From contig CM069876.1 of the NCBI GenBank assembly GCA_036172665.1, positions 45,415,001 through 45,479,000 on the forward strand: DNA of 64,000 bases, in the 5' to 3' direction. Of the stretch, positions 10,143-21,540 are shown piece after piece. Made by a program: the position numbers and the translations under genes. Within the stretch, counting starts at the first letter, position 1, and each line of letters opens with the position of its first letter. This stretch comes from Prosopocoilus inquinatus (lineage: Eukaryota > Arthropoda > Insecta > Coleoptera > Lucanidae). The notes under the pieces are model-generated. The model worked only from the letters and a program-made list of their open reading frames with translations. It searched no databases and was not told the DNA's origin.

Positions 10143-10345
10143 CTGGCAACAATGGCAATTAACGCGGTGTTTTCAACAACGCATTCCGCGTGTTCCGTCG
10201 AGCGCGGTCTTGTTCAAACAAGCAACATCACTACCGCTAAACACTGCCGAACAATAACGAATAAAAAAAAAATAACACCGATAAGTACACTGAATGTGGC
10301 GAAGCGAGAGAGAGAGAGAGGTGAGGCGAGGCGGGTGTGCCTTAC

Positions 10346-10420
10346 CTGACCTGTGCGGACGTAATTCTTTTTTTGATTCATCTTGGATTTGGTTTGGTTT
10401 ACGTTGGTCGGTGGTGTCAT
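10346..10420 (-). CDS. Candidate first coding exon
   Basis: Minus-strand ATG at 10418-10420, preceded in frame by TAA, opens 25 codons (MTPPTNVNQTKSKMNQKKNY then VRTGQ). They end exactly at a strong donor GGTCAG/GTAAGG (10346/10345), phase 0. The upstream minus-strand sequence CCACAACCACAGAGAAATC resembles an untranslated leader. Just inside the putative intron is a (GA)n run (about 10307-10321 on plus). It could be an alternative 5' exon or coincidence. It is out of phase with the candidate exon at 10047-10142. Confidence 0.25.
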
Positions 10421-10761
10421 TTAAAACTGGTTTCTTCTGATTTCTCTGTGGTTGTGGTGGTAATCATCATCGTCCTACCGGGCGTTCCGAAAACTAATTA
10501 AGTTTTACGACTTTGCAAGTTATTTTGAAAATTATTGCGTTTTCTCTTTTCGTTTCAATTTAAATTCAAGTTTTGCCAAATTACTGATATTACAGCTTTA
10601 ACCCATTCCTGGGTAAAAGTTAAGAATCGTTTTGAAAATGTAGCGTTGCAAGGAAAGTAATTTTATTTTATTTGTTTATTTATTTTTTCAGGTATCCTGA
10701 ACGTCATGAGTTTGATGAAGATCGCAAGGCAAAATTTACCGAAGCCACAAATATATATTAC
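10421..10761. other. Noncoding DNA upstream of hAT-MITE copy 1
   Basis: A+T-rich sequence with no recognised element. A plus-strand TTTATTTTTTCAG word at about 10679-10691 resembles a 3' splice site, but it is followed by only a short frame that runs into the MITE, so it was not accepted as an exon. Confidence 0.45.
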
Positions 10762-10996
10762 CAGGGAAAAGAATTCAGGCCACTTAGTGTTGGACGCTTT
10801 TTACTCCTAATGTACCGTTTACTCCTGTCGCCTTTCCTCGGCCTGCGCCGTGCATCGAACTGTTATTGAGTAGGAGGGAAAGGAGTGCAATGCGAGTGTT
10901 CTCATTGCGCAGAGATTATTTGCGTGGGGCTAATACAGTCTCGGTATTAAATTTTCGTGCTGTTTGCGGAAGGAGTGGACCGAATTCTTTTCCCTG
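10762..10996 (+). mobile_element. hAT-type MITE, CAGGGAAAAGAATTC family, copy 1
   Basis: The left end CAGGGAAAAGAATTC(A)GGCC and the inverted right end GGACCGAATTCTTTTCCCTG are TIRs of about 22 bp. The flanks TATATTAC (10754-10761) and CATATTAC (10997-11004) match at 7 of 8 bases, fitting a decayed 8-bp target duplication. The interior shares TAGTGTTGGACG and ATTAAATTTTCGTxCTG with copies at 32238-32462 and 58057-58400 (reverse). A short frame that enters the left end (10672-10869) is not a gene. Confidence 0.75.
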
Positions 10997-11340
10997 CATA
11001 TTACATAGTCAATAAAAGAGAGAGTGATTAAGAAATAAATTAAAAAAAGGGATCTCTTACTACAATTTCTAGTTCAGATATGTACAGGGTGACCACGCGA
11101 GAATTCCCATCCCCTTCAACTTTTTTATTTTTGAACTTGGACATAAATATTTGACACAAATCAAAGTTTTTTTTTTTATTTACGTTTGCCGAATACCAAA
11201 CGCACATCGAATAACCGAGATATAAACTGACATTTTGTTTTCCGAAATGGAACACACGGTATATTTGTACGCATGTACATATTTGAATCCCAAATTAAAT
11301 TCTGCCAACAATTTCTCTAAATAATTTTTATATAAAACGA
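10997..11340. other. Noncoding DNA with one orphan ACAGGGTG terminus
   Basis: ACAGGGTGACCACGCGAGAA at about 11083 resembles the ACAGGGTG termini seen at 18347 and 19306, but no inverted partner was found nearby. The remainder is A+T-rich. Confidence 0.4.
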
Positions 11341-12720
11341 GAAAATAGCAGTTTTCGAGACATTTGTAATTAAAAACAAAAAATTATTTTATTTCTTAAT
11401 TATACGTCGATCGTCTTCTTTCTTTTCTCGATTCGATAGCAGTTTGATTCTCTTTTATTCAAACTTTCAATGCTCTTGATTCGATCTGATTTTATGTTAA
11501 TGTTTATACAAAATTTTGTTGCAAATCATTTTTGATTGCGGTGAATCCCTCGAACAGCATTATGCAATGTTAGCAATGTCAAAAAGCGATCGTAGGATGT
11601 CGCTGTTTTAGCTGTTAATTTCATAGAATTTTTATTTTAGTCGCATCTTCGTTGTTTTTTTTTTTTTTTTAAATTCTTCATTCGACTTTACTTCACTTAA
11701 TCGTCAATATAATCAATTGGTCGAGCTTTGTTTTTTCTTTTAATAAATTTCATTCGTCTTGTTTTTATTTTTTAACTACCACTTACCATCATTTTATTTG
11801 ACTTGGTTTTATTGTTATTTTAAATTTATTTATTTTGCACTTTAACCCCGTCGATTGATCGCTGTTTTGTTTTCTCTTTTATTCTAATTGACTTTATTTT
11901 GAATTTTAATTATTAACTGATGGCCATGTTTCATTTCCAGATTATTCTTTGGATCGTGACAAAATTTTGTTAGTTTTATATAATTTTTATTTTGGTCCTA
12001 ACTTTATCATCGTCTTCTGTTTTTATACATTCCTCATTTGAATTTATTTTAATTAATTTTGTAACACTGCCCAGGGGTGGGTGTAACTTAACAACAGGAA
12101 AGTTTTGATTATCGAAACTTACTATAATTGAGTAAGAATAATTTTACAATAAACAGTACACTCAACACATTTTATTATCCTTGTCCATCTTTTTTACTTC
12201 CACTACCACCTCTTCTTTCTACCCCTCACTCCTCTGGTGGGGTTGTGCAATACCAATGGCGTTACAATTTTTAATATAATGGACCTTGGTTCTTTTCTTT
12301 GAATCGATTTGATTTGTTTTTTACTCTTCAATTAACAACTAACCATCTTGTTTTTTTATTTTCTTTCCGGTTTGGTTTTATTTGACGTGACCATTATTTT
12401 TTTTTAATTAACGATTGCCTCTTATTTCCTTGTTTGCAAGATTTAAGATTTTATTTATTTATTTTTTACATTTTAATCCCGTCGATTGATCACCATTTCT
12501 GGCTTTGAGTTTATTTTGTTTGTTTTATTTTTTAATTATTATTTAAATTGAGTTTCTTGCTCTCATGAAAGTCAGTTTATGTTGATTTGTTGTTTTATTC
12601 GATTTTACTCACATTTTAGGAGTGTTTGATTTTGATAATCAATCGAACGTCTTTCCTTCTCTCTTTTATTCCAGCTCGTTAAAATTTATTTAATATTATT
12701 TGTAAATCTTTTATTTTTTT
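11341..12720 (-). repeat. Pyrimidine-rich degenerate array
   Basis: A long T-rich stretch with recurring CCCGTCGATTGATC (about 11849 and 12479), AATTATTAACTG and TTTGTTTTCTCTTTTATTC words. Its reverse complement (GATCAATCGACGGG, GAATAAAAGAGAAAACAAA) is the vocabulary of the purine-rich array at 49190-51710. The two are therefore oppositely oriented members of one repeat family. Noncoding. Confidence 0.6.
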
Positions 12721-12821
12721 CCATAAACTATTCAGCCAGGCCTCCATTAAACAAGACTTTTAACAACTGCGACCCCCTGAAAGACCCCTAGCGGACGCCC
12801 GAAGGTTCATCGACCCCTTTC

Positions 12822-13095
12822 AAATAACAATCGCCTCTCTTTTTTTAAACAAATTTTAATTTTTTAAACACTTTAATTAAATCCTAACATTTTGTCTAAG
12901 AAACGATTAGTAGTCACATTTTACCCCATCGACCCCATTCAGGTCTTCATCGACCTTCAAGGGGCCGATACCAACCGCCACCCCTGATATAAAATGTGAC
13001 TACTAATCGTTTCTTAGACAAAATGTTAGGATTTAATTAGACAAAGTTTTTAAGAAATTAAAATTTGTTTAAAAAAAGAGAGGCGATTGTTATTT
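12822..13095. mobile_element. Fold-back element, arms of about 100 bp
   Basis: The left arm (12822-12922, AAATAACAATCGCCTCTC...AGTCACATTTTA) and the right arm (12990-13095) are inverted copies of about 95 percent identity. The 67-base spacer is GC-richer, with repeated ATCGACC words (CCCCATCGACCCCATTC). Similar C-rich words (GACCCCCTGAAAGACCCC, CATCGACCCC) sit just left of the left arm. A transcript of either strand would form a long hairpin. Superfamily unknown. Confidence 0.7.
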
Positions 13096-13787
13096 AAAAT
13101 TTCAAATATGTAGAAAAATACCAATTGTTTCATTAAAAAATAATAATAATAATAAAATAATATCTCACTTAGACGATGTACATTTGTTTTTCTGTAAACA
13201 TCAGCAAAAACTTTGAACCAGTCTGTATGTATAAGTTTTGTAATGAACACTTCCTTCTAAATTCAAAAATAAAGAAGTTAAAGGGGGTTGAAGTTCCTTC
13301 TGAATATTATAATAGGTAGACAGACAAGCAAACCAGGAAGTAGGTAAACCAACACAAAAAAAGACACATGAAATAAAATTCAAAGCGTTTGTTTACCTTC
13401 CAGATTGCGACTTAAGATTTTATTGGGGAGACATTGCTTTTAATTACGACTGTACGCTGTACTATTAAGACAGCGAAGCGCCGCTGCCATATCCGGAAAA
13501 TGATTGTTTGAGTCAGAGAATATTTTATGCACCAAATTTAATATGAAACCAGGGGGATATGCTCCTCACCAAATTTCATATAAAATTTCGTACTTTTTAG
13601 TGGCACGCTGCTGATGCTTTCAATTTGCAAATAACTAACTCTACAACTCAAAAAATTCCGATAAGAGAAAACAAGCAGCAGAATTAGATGGTCTTAACGT
13701 AACAAGTAGTGATTGATAGTTAGCAAAATCGCAATATAATAATAATAATGCTCATGACCAAAAAAAAAAAAAAAATTGAATTATTAC
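13096..13787. other. Noncoding DNA
   Basis: Unremarkable A+T-rich sequence with an (AAT)n-like run near 13138-13162 and small spurious minus-strand frames. Confidence 0.5.
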
Positions 13788-13854
13788 CTTGATGGGCCTG
13801 CTGCCATTTCTGTCACTAAACTTTGCGACCGTCTTTCGCAAACGCAAACGCAAA
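13788..13854 (-). CDS. Candidate internal exon, 22 codons
   Basis: On the minus strand an acceptor (ATTATTTCAG, AG at 13856-13855) precedes 67 bases. After one completing base they read LRLRLRKTVAKFSDRNGSRP then IK, ending at a donor CATCAAG/GTAATA (13788/13787). The entry phase (one base) is exactly what the exon at 52038-52229 needs, and the exit phase is 0. Another frame offers ATGGCAGCAGGCCCATC with a good start context, so it might instead be a 5' exon beginning at that ATG. The TTGCGT triplet repetition at its start is a warning sign. No domain is recognisable, and splicing 38 kb downstream is plausible only if this is one large gene. Confidence 0.33.
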
Positions 13855-14799
13855 CTGAAATAATATTTACAACGTCAACAGAAAACCACAAACAACGATA
13901 ACAAATTCGTTAGTCAGCTGTGTTAGTTAATTAATTAATTAATAATGGTATTATATTTTCTTGGTTAAAACTCGACAGTGAACTGCAAGCAACGCCAAGA
14001 AATTAAAAAAAAAAAAACAAAACAGGCGAAAAACCTCATTGACTGTAGCAGTGATCAGTTTACTCGCGAGGAATAACCGGAAAGGGTTATCAGAGAGTCA
14101 CAGATAACTATATATAATAAATACTTCATTTCATTATTTACTCTGGCATGGTTAGTTCATCATCATCATCATCGCATCAGCAAGAAGCTAATTTTAGAAA
14201 TTTGCATAAAAGTGGCCGGAAAATGAATTGTTTGTTTTTGAAAATGTGCGCTTCTGTACCTACCGAATGTTTCGTTGAATGTCGAAAAAAGGCGGAGTTC
14301 ATTGCGCAGGCGCGAGTGGCGACTGTTCGTTTAAATGTCAGTGTTTATTTTAAAAACGAGAAGTATGGTAATACAGGGGAGAACAAAAACATCTCTGCCC
14401 GTAAACAAATCGAAAATTTTTTCTTTGAAAAGGGTTTACAAAAAAAAAATTAAGCGGTAAACATTGGACATTTTTCAAACAGTTGCAATCTGCTGCATTT
14501 CCTTAGAAATAAGAATTTCGAAAGTTGGAATGAAGAGAAAATTATGAAAAAAACAAAAAGTATTGCGTAGAGCAGTGGTTTCCAAACTTCATTTCATGAT
14601 ACCACGCCCCCCTCAAAAAAATCTAATCTTGACGCCTTCTTCTCCTCCTTTATTTCATCAAATAAGTTTCTTTTTTATTAATTTGTGTTTTCTTATGAAA
14701 ATTATATTTCTGTTACACTTTTCGCACCTTTTTAATATTTTGTGTTTTTATTTCTTCTCAGTTCTTTCTTTTGTTTTTTGCCGACCATTTCGTCTACTC
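13855..14799. other. Noncoding DNA with a hAT-like CAGTGGTTTCCAAACTT terminus
   Basis: CAGTGGTTTCCAAACTT at about 14574 is the classic start of many hAT-derived repeats and leads into the pyrimidine-rich array at 14800-16560. No matching right end was found. A 101-codon plus-strand frame (14148-14453) begins with a (TCA)n serine run and has no exon signals; I do not accept it as a gene. Confidence 0.4.
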
Positions 14800-16560
14800 C
14801 GCTCCAGAAACACCGATCTTCCTTTGTTTTCTTTTCGTTTTCGTTCGCCATAAAACAAAAACTAATGATAAATAAAAAAATCGACGATTTCCGGCGACAT
14901 CAGCGCGGCGCGGAGATTTTTGAAAATGAAGTCAAGTTTTTGTTTATTTTTCTTTAACAATTGTTTTGTTTCTTCTTTTGTTTTCTGTTGACGATTTCAT
15001 TTACTCCGCTCCAGAAACGCCGAGCTTCTTTTGTTTTTTTTTTTCTTCGTATATCATAAGAGAAACGCTGACAACAAGTGAAAAATCGACGATTTCCGGC
15101 GGTACGAAGTTTTTTTGAAAATCAAGTCAAGTTCTGGTTTCTGGTAAGTTATGTTTTTTATTTCTATTTTTGTTTTTTGTTGGCGGTTTTTTCTATTCCG
15201 TTCCCGAATCTTCCTCTGTTTTCTTTTCGTTCGCCGTAAAGAAAAGCTGATGATAACAAATGAAAAATCGACGATTTCCGGCGGCGAGAAATTTGTTGAA
15301 ATTCGAATCAATTTTTTGTTTCTTTCTCTGTAATTGTTTTTTTTTTTTTAATTTCTTCTTCGGTTGATTCTTTTGTCTTCTGTTGACGATTTCATCTAGT
15401 CCGCTTCAGAAATGCCGATCTTCTTTTGTTTTCTTTTCGTTCGCCGTAAAAAAAAGGCCGATGATAAGAAATGAAAATGGAGGCGTGGGAATCTTTTTGA
15501 AATCTAATCAAGGTTTTGTTTTGTTTTTCTCTTTCTTTATTTCTTTTGTTTTATGTAAGAAAAAAGTTGACGATAACAAGTGAAAAATCGACGATTTCCG
15601 GCGGCGAGAAATTTTTCTTTTAAATTCGAATCAATTTTTTGTTTCTTTCTCTTTAATTGTCTTTTCTAATTTCTTCTTCAGTTGATTCTTTTGTTTCCTG
15701 TTGACGGTTTCATCTAGTCCGCTTCAGAACTGCCGATCGTCTTTTGTTTTCTTTTCGTTCGCCGTAGAAAAAAGGCTGATGATAACAAATGAAAATGGAG
15801 GCGTGGGAATCTTTCTGAAATCTAATCAAGGTTTTGTTTTTTTTTCTCTTTCTTTATTTCTTTTGTTTTTTGTAAGAACAAAGTTGACGATAACATAAAA
15901 ATCGAGGATTTCCGGCTGCGAGAATTTTTTTTTTAATTCGAATCAATTTTTTGTTTCTTTTTCTTTAATTGTTTTTTTTTTTTAATTTCTTCTCCAGTTG
16001 ATTCTTTTGTTTCCTGTTGACGGTTTCATCTAGTCCGCTACAGCAACGCTGATCGTCTATTGTTTTCTTTTCGTTCGCTGTAAAAAAAGGTTGATGATAA
16101 CAAAGGAAAAATCGATGATTTCTGACGACGCGAAGTTTTTTTTGAAAATCAAATCACTTTTTCGTTTTTTTCCGTTCAATTATTATTTTTTATTTCTTCT
16201 CCAGAAACGCCGATCTTCTTCTGTTTTCTTTTCGTTCGCCGTAAAGAAAAATTAATGAAAATCGAATCAGTTTTTGTTTCTTCTTTTTGTTGATGATTTT
16301 AATCTACTCTGCTCTGATCTTCTTTTGTTTTTTTTTCCTCCTTGTTCGCCGTAAAAGTCTTGTCAATTGTCATCATCATGTTGGAAGAATCCGTCTTTTG
16401 TCTTTTATTGAAAATCGTCCTCTTCTTATTTCGTTCTTCGTTAATTTTGAGTTTGCTTTTGCTTCTAATCGAATCGAAATGATTTGTCATTCGTTCATCA
16501 TTCTCTTTCTCAGATAATTGCTTTTCTTTTTCTTGTGTTGACAATGTGAGTATCTCACGC
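14800..16560. repeat. Degenerate tandem array, TTCGTTCGCCGTAAA / ATCGACGATTTCCGG units
   Basis: About ten irregular units (roughly 160-310 bp) recur, each with TTTTCTTTTCGTTCGCCGTA, a GATGATAACAAxTGAAAA word, ATCGACGATTTCCGGCGG and GATTTCATCTAxTCCGCT. Clear unit starts are near 14840, 15230, 15440, 15757, 16070, 16235 and 16345. The plus strand is strongly T-rich. Units 15380-15560 and 15700-15880 are particularly alike, sharing GAAAATGGAGGCGTGGGAAT. No protein is supported despite short frames. Confidence 0.7.
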
Positions 16561-16839
16561 ACGATTCTTTTGTTTTGCCAATATTTAACGTCTGCGCAGA
16601 GGTTCTAGCCGTTAGTGTTTTCTTTTCGTTCTTTAGGTTTTAGTTCAACAGAAAACCGTTCAGCAAATTTGCTTACAAAGCGTCATTTCCTCCGACATTT
16701 TTTTTTTTTCGCCTCCAGACCCAAATATGACTCTACAAATAAGTGACATAAATCATAACTTGTAATTCTTGCCAGTTTCCCCCACCCTTTCAAATATAAA
16801 ACAGAAACGGACTATAAAAAAAAATCGACAGGAAAGCGA

Positions 16840-16840
<1 letters not shown>

Positions 16841-16879
<39 letters not shown>

Positions 16880-16880
16880 A
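16841..16880. repeat. (TAAA)n microsatellite
   Basis: Ten uninterrupted TAAA tetranucleotides. Confidence 0.95.
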
Positions 16881-18346
16881 GGATGGTTGCGTCGATGTAA
16901 TGAGCAAACGTAATCAAGGCGGCGCGGCGGCGATGCAGGCGAACAAAAGCGAACAAACATTAATCACATGTGGGGGGTGTACCTAATTTCGTATGCGATT
17001 ACCTACATACATTACTAAATTATTTATAGATGGTCAAGTTGTGTTTGTGGTTCAGCTATTTTTACTTTTATCAATTTAATCGAGCGTTTCCTGAACGTGA
17101 AAAAAAAAGAAAATAAGTTCCTCATGGGATTATCGATTTTAAAAACGAGTTCATCAGATAAGTGAGGTTAAACAAAACGAGGAAGCAGGAAACAGGAAAG
17201 GCGAAAGGAAAACTAACGGGGGGGTCATGATTTTTTCCTGCTTTTATAGCGCTTTAAGCTCGTCAAAAATTTTTTGAACCAGAGAATGTTGAGTTTTTTT
17301 TTTAGAAAGTCAAATCTTTAATATTAAATTTAAAGCAACGTTGAAAATGTACATAATTATTTTTTTTCTACTTCGGTGCTTTAATGAGCTAGCTACATTA
17401 TGAAAGTTTTGAATGAGTCATTTGGGTTTCACAAAGTGGAACACATTAAAGCAACCGAAATTTTATTTTGTCAGGTTGGTGGCGACATACGCCGCTAGAT
17501 TTGTTCAAATATCAAATTACAAATAATAACCTACCTCCAAATTATATATGTTTGAAATTACCTTTATTTTCTAGCATCCTAAATTACAAAAACATAACTA
17601 AAACAGTTTATAGGCTCAAAAAATTTATAATTACAGGCATAACCTCTAAACTGACATTTGTTTGAAATTATTTTAAGCGTCAATCAATTTTACCACTCCA
17701 CAATAAACAAAACAAAAAATCCCCATGTGACATTACAAAATAAAGCCGATTTTTTAATTTTTTTTTTCATGTCCAAGCACCAAAATAGAAAAAATACTAG
17801 AAAATATATGTTTCATAAAACATTTTTGGCGCACTTTTTCGCACTCGTTTTCTAAAACTGGACGCGTGCGCTAAAATCACATTTTATGAAACTCGTATTT
17901 TAATATACTAGTAAAAAGCTAGATAATTTTAATCAACTAGATTAATATAAATTGATTAGGGAGAGGTTGTGGTTGTTTAAATTTCCGTTTTTAAACGATT
18001 GTGGCTGGTGCTACTCTTTCGTTTACTTCCGCCCGCCAAATGTCAAACAGAAACGTCAATGACAAATTATAATTTCCAACCTGAAAGCGTTCGCTCCGTA
18101 ATAATGGCGCCGGCGGCGATTAAAATAAAATGTATTGTAATTTATTGATTTTATTCAGTCTGAAACTGAATTATTTAACTGATAATAAAAATAAATAAAA
18201 TAGTTCGAATTATATCAATGTGCGGTTCACCTGGGCCCACTACACGTTAAGTTAATATTGAACATCTGCAGTTAATCTGTAAAAAAAATAAAGTAAAGGG
18301 AACGCCACAATTCAACAAACGAAGCAAGTTGCATCTCTGCTCTATA
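16881..18346. other. Noncoding DNA
   Basis: Mostly A+T-rich, with small GC-richer patches (GGCGGCGCGGCGGCGATG at about 16919, and ATGGCGCCGGCGGCG at about 18103). No exon or transposon boundary was recognised. Confidence 0.5.
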
Positions 18347-18823
18347 CAGGGTGATTCAGAATAAGTGTCCGTCCCGTTAGGAGCGTATTCGTCACGCAAA
18401 CAGTGCGAAATTGCAAGAAATAAATCTAACAGAGGTATTTCAAAAATCATCAACTTTTTTTAAATCCAAAACGAAAAACACGGTTTATTTCTTACGTACA
18501 CATACACAAGTCCGAAATTCGAATGAACGAATTGCGTATTGCACATTTTTTTCGTAGAAAGCCCCACATAAAAACGTTTTACAGTTTCACTTCAAGGTAA
18601 ACGCTAGTGTTTCGTTCTATTCCACGCAAGTTCATTGCTCTTGTGACCCAATGCAGCTGTGCTAGTGCCCATCAACCAATTTACATCTGAATTTTAATTT
18701 TTATGCATTTTATTTCAAAAAAATGTATGGATATTAGACCCCCTGTGCGTACAGATTTTTTGTTTCCTTTCTCTGTGTATTGCCTGTGGTCGATGGGTCG
18801 GACACTTATTTTGGATCACCCTG
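18347..18823. mobile_element. TIR element, CAGGGTGATYCARAATAAG ends
   Basis: The left end CAGGGTGATTCAGAATAAGT continues GTCCG. The right end is its inverted partner with two differences, CAGGGTGATCCAAAATAAGT then GTCCG. TATA flanks both ends, consistent with a TA target as in Tc1/mariner-type elements. The 477-bp interior has no transposase frame, so it is non-autonomous. Confidence 0.75.
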
Positions 18824-19305
18824 TATACAAAGCCTTTCAAATAAAAACAATAGAAAAATTATCGATTTCTTTCTTAGACTTGCTCGGTCGTTACCAAAAA
18901 TAAAAATAAAATTAAATAACGCTCCTAATATTTTTAAACAAGTTTTAATCTTGCCTGTGAATAAATGATCATACCACTTCGTTTCAGCCGCAAAACGCAA
19001 GCATAACACTTGATTATTATTATTATTATTATTTCTTAATAAAACAAAAGAACGAATATTATTACATATCACTGAAATGCAACGTTAATTTTTTTTTTTT
19101 TTTGGGTACCCAAAACGCCCTTTAAAAGAATATACCATATACAGGTAGGCTCGAATTCTTCGGTTACCTTTTACCGACATTTTACAAAATTGAAATTTGT
19201 TTCATAAATTAAGCCACGTTTATATTTCTGGGTCTGTTTTTTTAATTAGGAAAAAAATATTTAAAAAATTAGATAAAAAAAGAACAAAAAAAATCCATCA
19301 CTATA
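18824..19305. other. Noncoding DNA
   Basis: A+T-rich spacer between two CAGGGTG-type elements, with a (TTA)n run near 19014-19032. Nothing else recognised. Confidence 0.5.
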
Positions 19306-20426
19306 CAGGGTGTCTCAAAAATGACGCCCCCGCTTTTGGGATTCGATTCCGTAAAGCGAAACAAATCGAAATGAAAGAGTGATAAAAGTTTCGACGTGCC
19401 TTTGTTAACGCATTATTTAAAAAATTCACAAATAATTTTTTTTTCGTAACAATAAATTAGTAATAACATCTTTGACACAAATTAATTCAAAATCACTGCA
19501 CATCTAGTTGTTGTTTTTTTTTTTAATGTATTACATGTAAACTTTCATATGCCGCTGTTTGACTGTCAATTAAATGGCTTTTTAATTAATACTCGTAGTT
19601 ATTTATTAATTTTAAATTATTAATTGAATGTCAAAATCTAATTAATTAAATGTCAATTTCTGACATTTAATTCAAGTAGATTCGCTGCGATTAAAAATAG
19701 TTTGAAGCAATAGAAGATTTTTTTTTTTGTATTTGTTGAGGGATACTTTCGATCTGAGCGTTTCAATTTCAAAACCAATCGGATTTCGAAAGGACCAATT
19801 CCGATCTTGGTTTCCCAATCAAAGATACTGGTCATGTTCGTCGAATTATGAGTGAAGAGTCTAAGTTTGGCTCACTTTTAGCGTACGTTTCGAAAAAGTG
19901 AAAGTCGAAACAATTGGGTTCAGACTCAAAATTTCGATTTGTTTCGATTTTTTGAATCGGATCCCAAAAGCACGGGCGATATTTTGAGACACCCTATAGG
20001 TTCAAATTTTCTATTTCTTCTAATATTTATTTATTTTTTTGCTTAAATAGGATATTGATCTTCATCATGTGATGAGTGTAGACTTAAAGTGAGCTAAATA
20101 TAGACTTCTTAGTTATAAGTCCTCTTCTGTTTTCTTAAATAGCTTCATCATCTGATGAATGTACTTTTCTTCTTTAAGAGAAAAGTGAAGTGTCTAAGTT
20201 TGGTTCATTTTCCGCGTACACTTCGGAAGAGTGGAAAAGTCGAATCAATCGGGCGTAGACTTAAAGTGAACTAAATGTAGACTTCTTAGTTATAAGTGAT
20301 TTTCTTTTTTCTTGAATAACTCGTTAACGAAGGCGTATCGGAATTATTTTCACTCTATTATTTCGATTTGTTTCGGCTTTCTGAATCGAATTCTAAAAGC
20401 ACGGGCATTAGGTTTGAGACACCCTG
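19306..20426. mobile_element. Long-TIR element, CAGGGTGTCTCAAA ends, with internal partial second copy
   Basis: The outer TIRs (about 19306-19420 and 20315-20426) share CAGGGTGTCTCAAA, a GCCC(C/G)xGCTTTT word, GATTCGATTC, CGAAACAAATCGAAAT and CGTTAACG over more than 100 bp. A further right end, ending ...TTTTGAGACACCCTATA near 19996, lies inside and is followed by a diverged repeat of its own subterminal region (AGTCTAAGTTTGGxTCA at about 19860 and 20197). The structure reads as a second copy or partial duplication nested in the first. No transposase frame. Confidence 0.65.
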
Positions 20427-21540
20427 TATACACGTCGGTTTAAATTTTGCATTTTTACTAATATTTTCGCTTGAACGGCGGTCATTGATCTTGAAGTGCG
20501 TTATTAAAAAAAAAAAAAATGATGACTGTACAACGTGTTTAAATTTTTTTAATTATTACTTATATTTATTAGTTAAGTATTGAGTTCTCTAATATTTTTC
20601 TTAAAATTAATTATTAATTAATTAATGTATAGGTCGGTTCAAGTTTTCGTTCCACTGAACACTGAACCAAACCCTGCGTCTGACTGTTTACCAGTCAAAT
20701 TAAATACAAACAAAAAAATTGTTTATAATGTTCCTATAATGACAGTCGCTTATTTTTTATCACCTTCTATTTTTTTCTTCTTCTAAAGCAAATGTAATTA
20801 TTTTTTTTTTTAATGCGAGTTGCATGTATTGATGATAAGCGCACGTTGATGATGAGGAATTGACTGACGATTATACAGGGTGGCTTAATAATTTTGTAGG
20901 AAAGGTCGGATTAAAATTTCCATTACTTACCTGATTTACTACAAAAATAAATAAAGTCTCTTTACCTCAACACTCTGCACAATAAAATAATTCGAGTGCA
21001 CGAAACCTCCGCAACTACTAAACCTACTGCTGGTTGTGTTTAAGGAGTTGTTTATTCTTTCTTTTTGTTGATGTTCTTGTTTGTGTGTAGTCGTAAACAC
21101 GAGCAACTGACGTCATCACCGGTTGCGTGAACCGTTATTATTATTATTATTACTAAATTCCGTAGAGGGCCCGTGCAATGAAATAAGTATGACCACTGGC
21201 CAAATCGGTTCAGAATGATGGCATTCCATTAATATGTACACGCTACGTTCTGTTTAATTTGTGCGTCAACAGTTGTAGATAAACGCCGTAATAGCGTTTG
21301 TGGAAATGAGATCTGACTCATTCTTCGCGAACGCCGATGGACGTTGAATCATGACGATGCTGGTCAAGGTCATTTTACTATCATACTCGTTTTCGTTTCT
21401 AATGTTAAGCTTGTACCTAATCCGTTCGCTGCTGACATTTTTCTTTAAATCTGAATTCTCCAATCAAGCTAAATGCAAGGGAAAAGCAAAAAAAATAAGA
21501 GATAGGGTAATAATGGTGAAGGTCATCTGTCAGATTTAGA
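20427..21540. other. Noncoding DNA with an orphan TACAGGGTG terminus
   Basis: TTATACAGGGTGGCTTAATA at about 20872 is an unpaired transposon-like end. A strong minus-strand donor (AAATCAG/GTAAGTAATGG, near 20929) has no convincing exon behind it. At 21362, GGTCAAGGTCATTTT contains TCAAGGTCA, the consensus half-site for FTZ-F1/ERR-type nuclear receptors; as a single word it is only suggestive. The GTTATTATTATTATT run near 21135 is a microsatellite. Confidence 0.4.

Noticed and set aside
14148..14453. 101-codon plus frame beginning with a Ser run
   Set aside because: The start is a (TCA)n microsatellite and the remainder shows no bias or splice context.
20880..20990. Exon preceding the strong minus-strand donor AAATCAG/GTAAGT near 20929
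   Set aside because: The upstream sequence is AT-rich with stops in all frames within a few codons and the acceptor would leave an 8-base exon.
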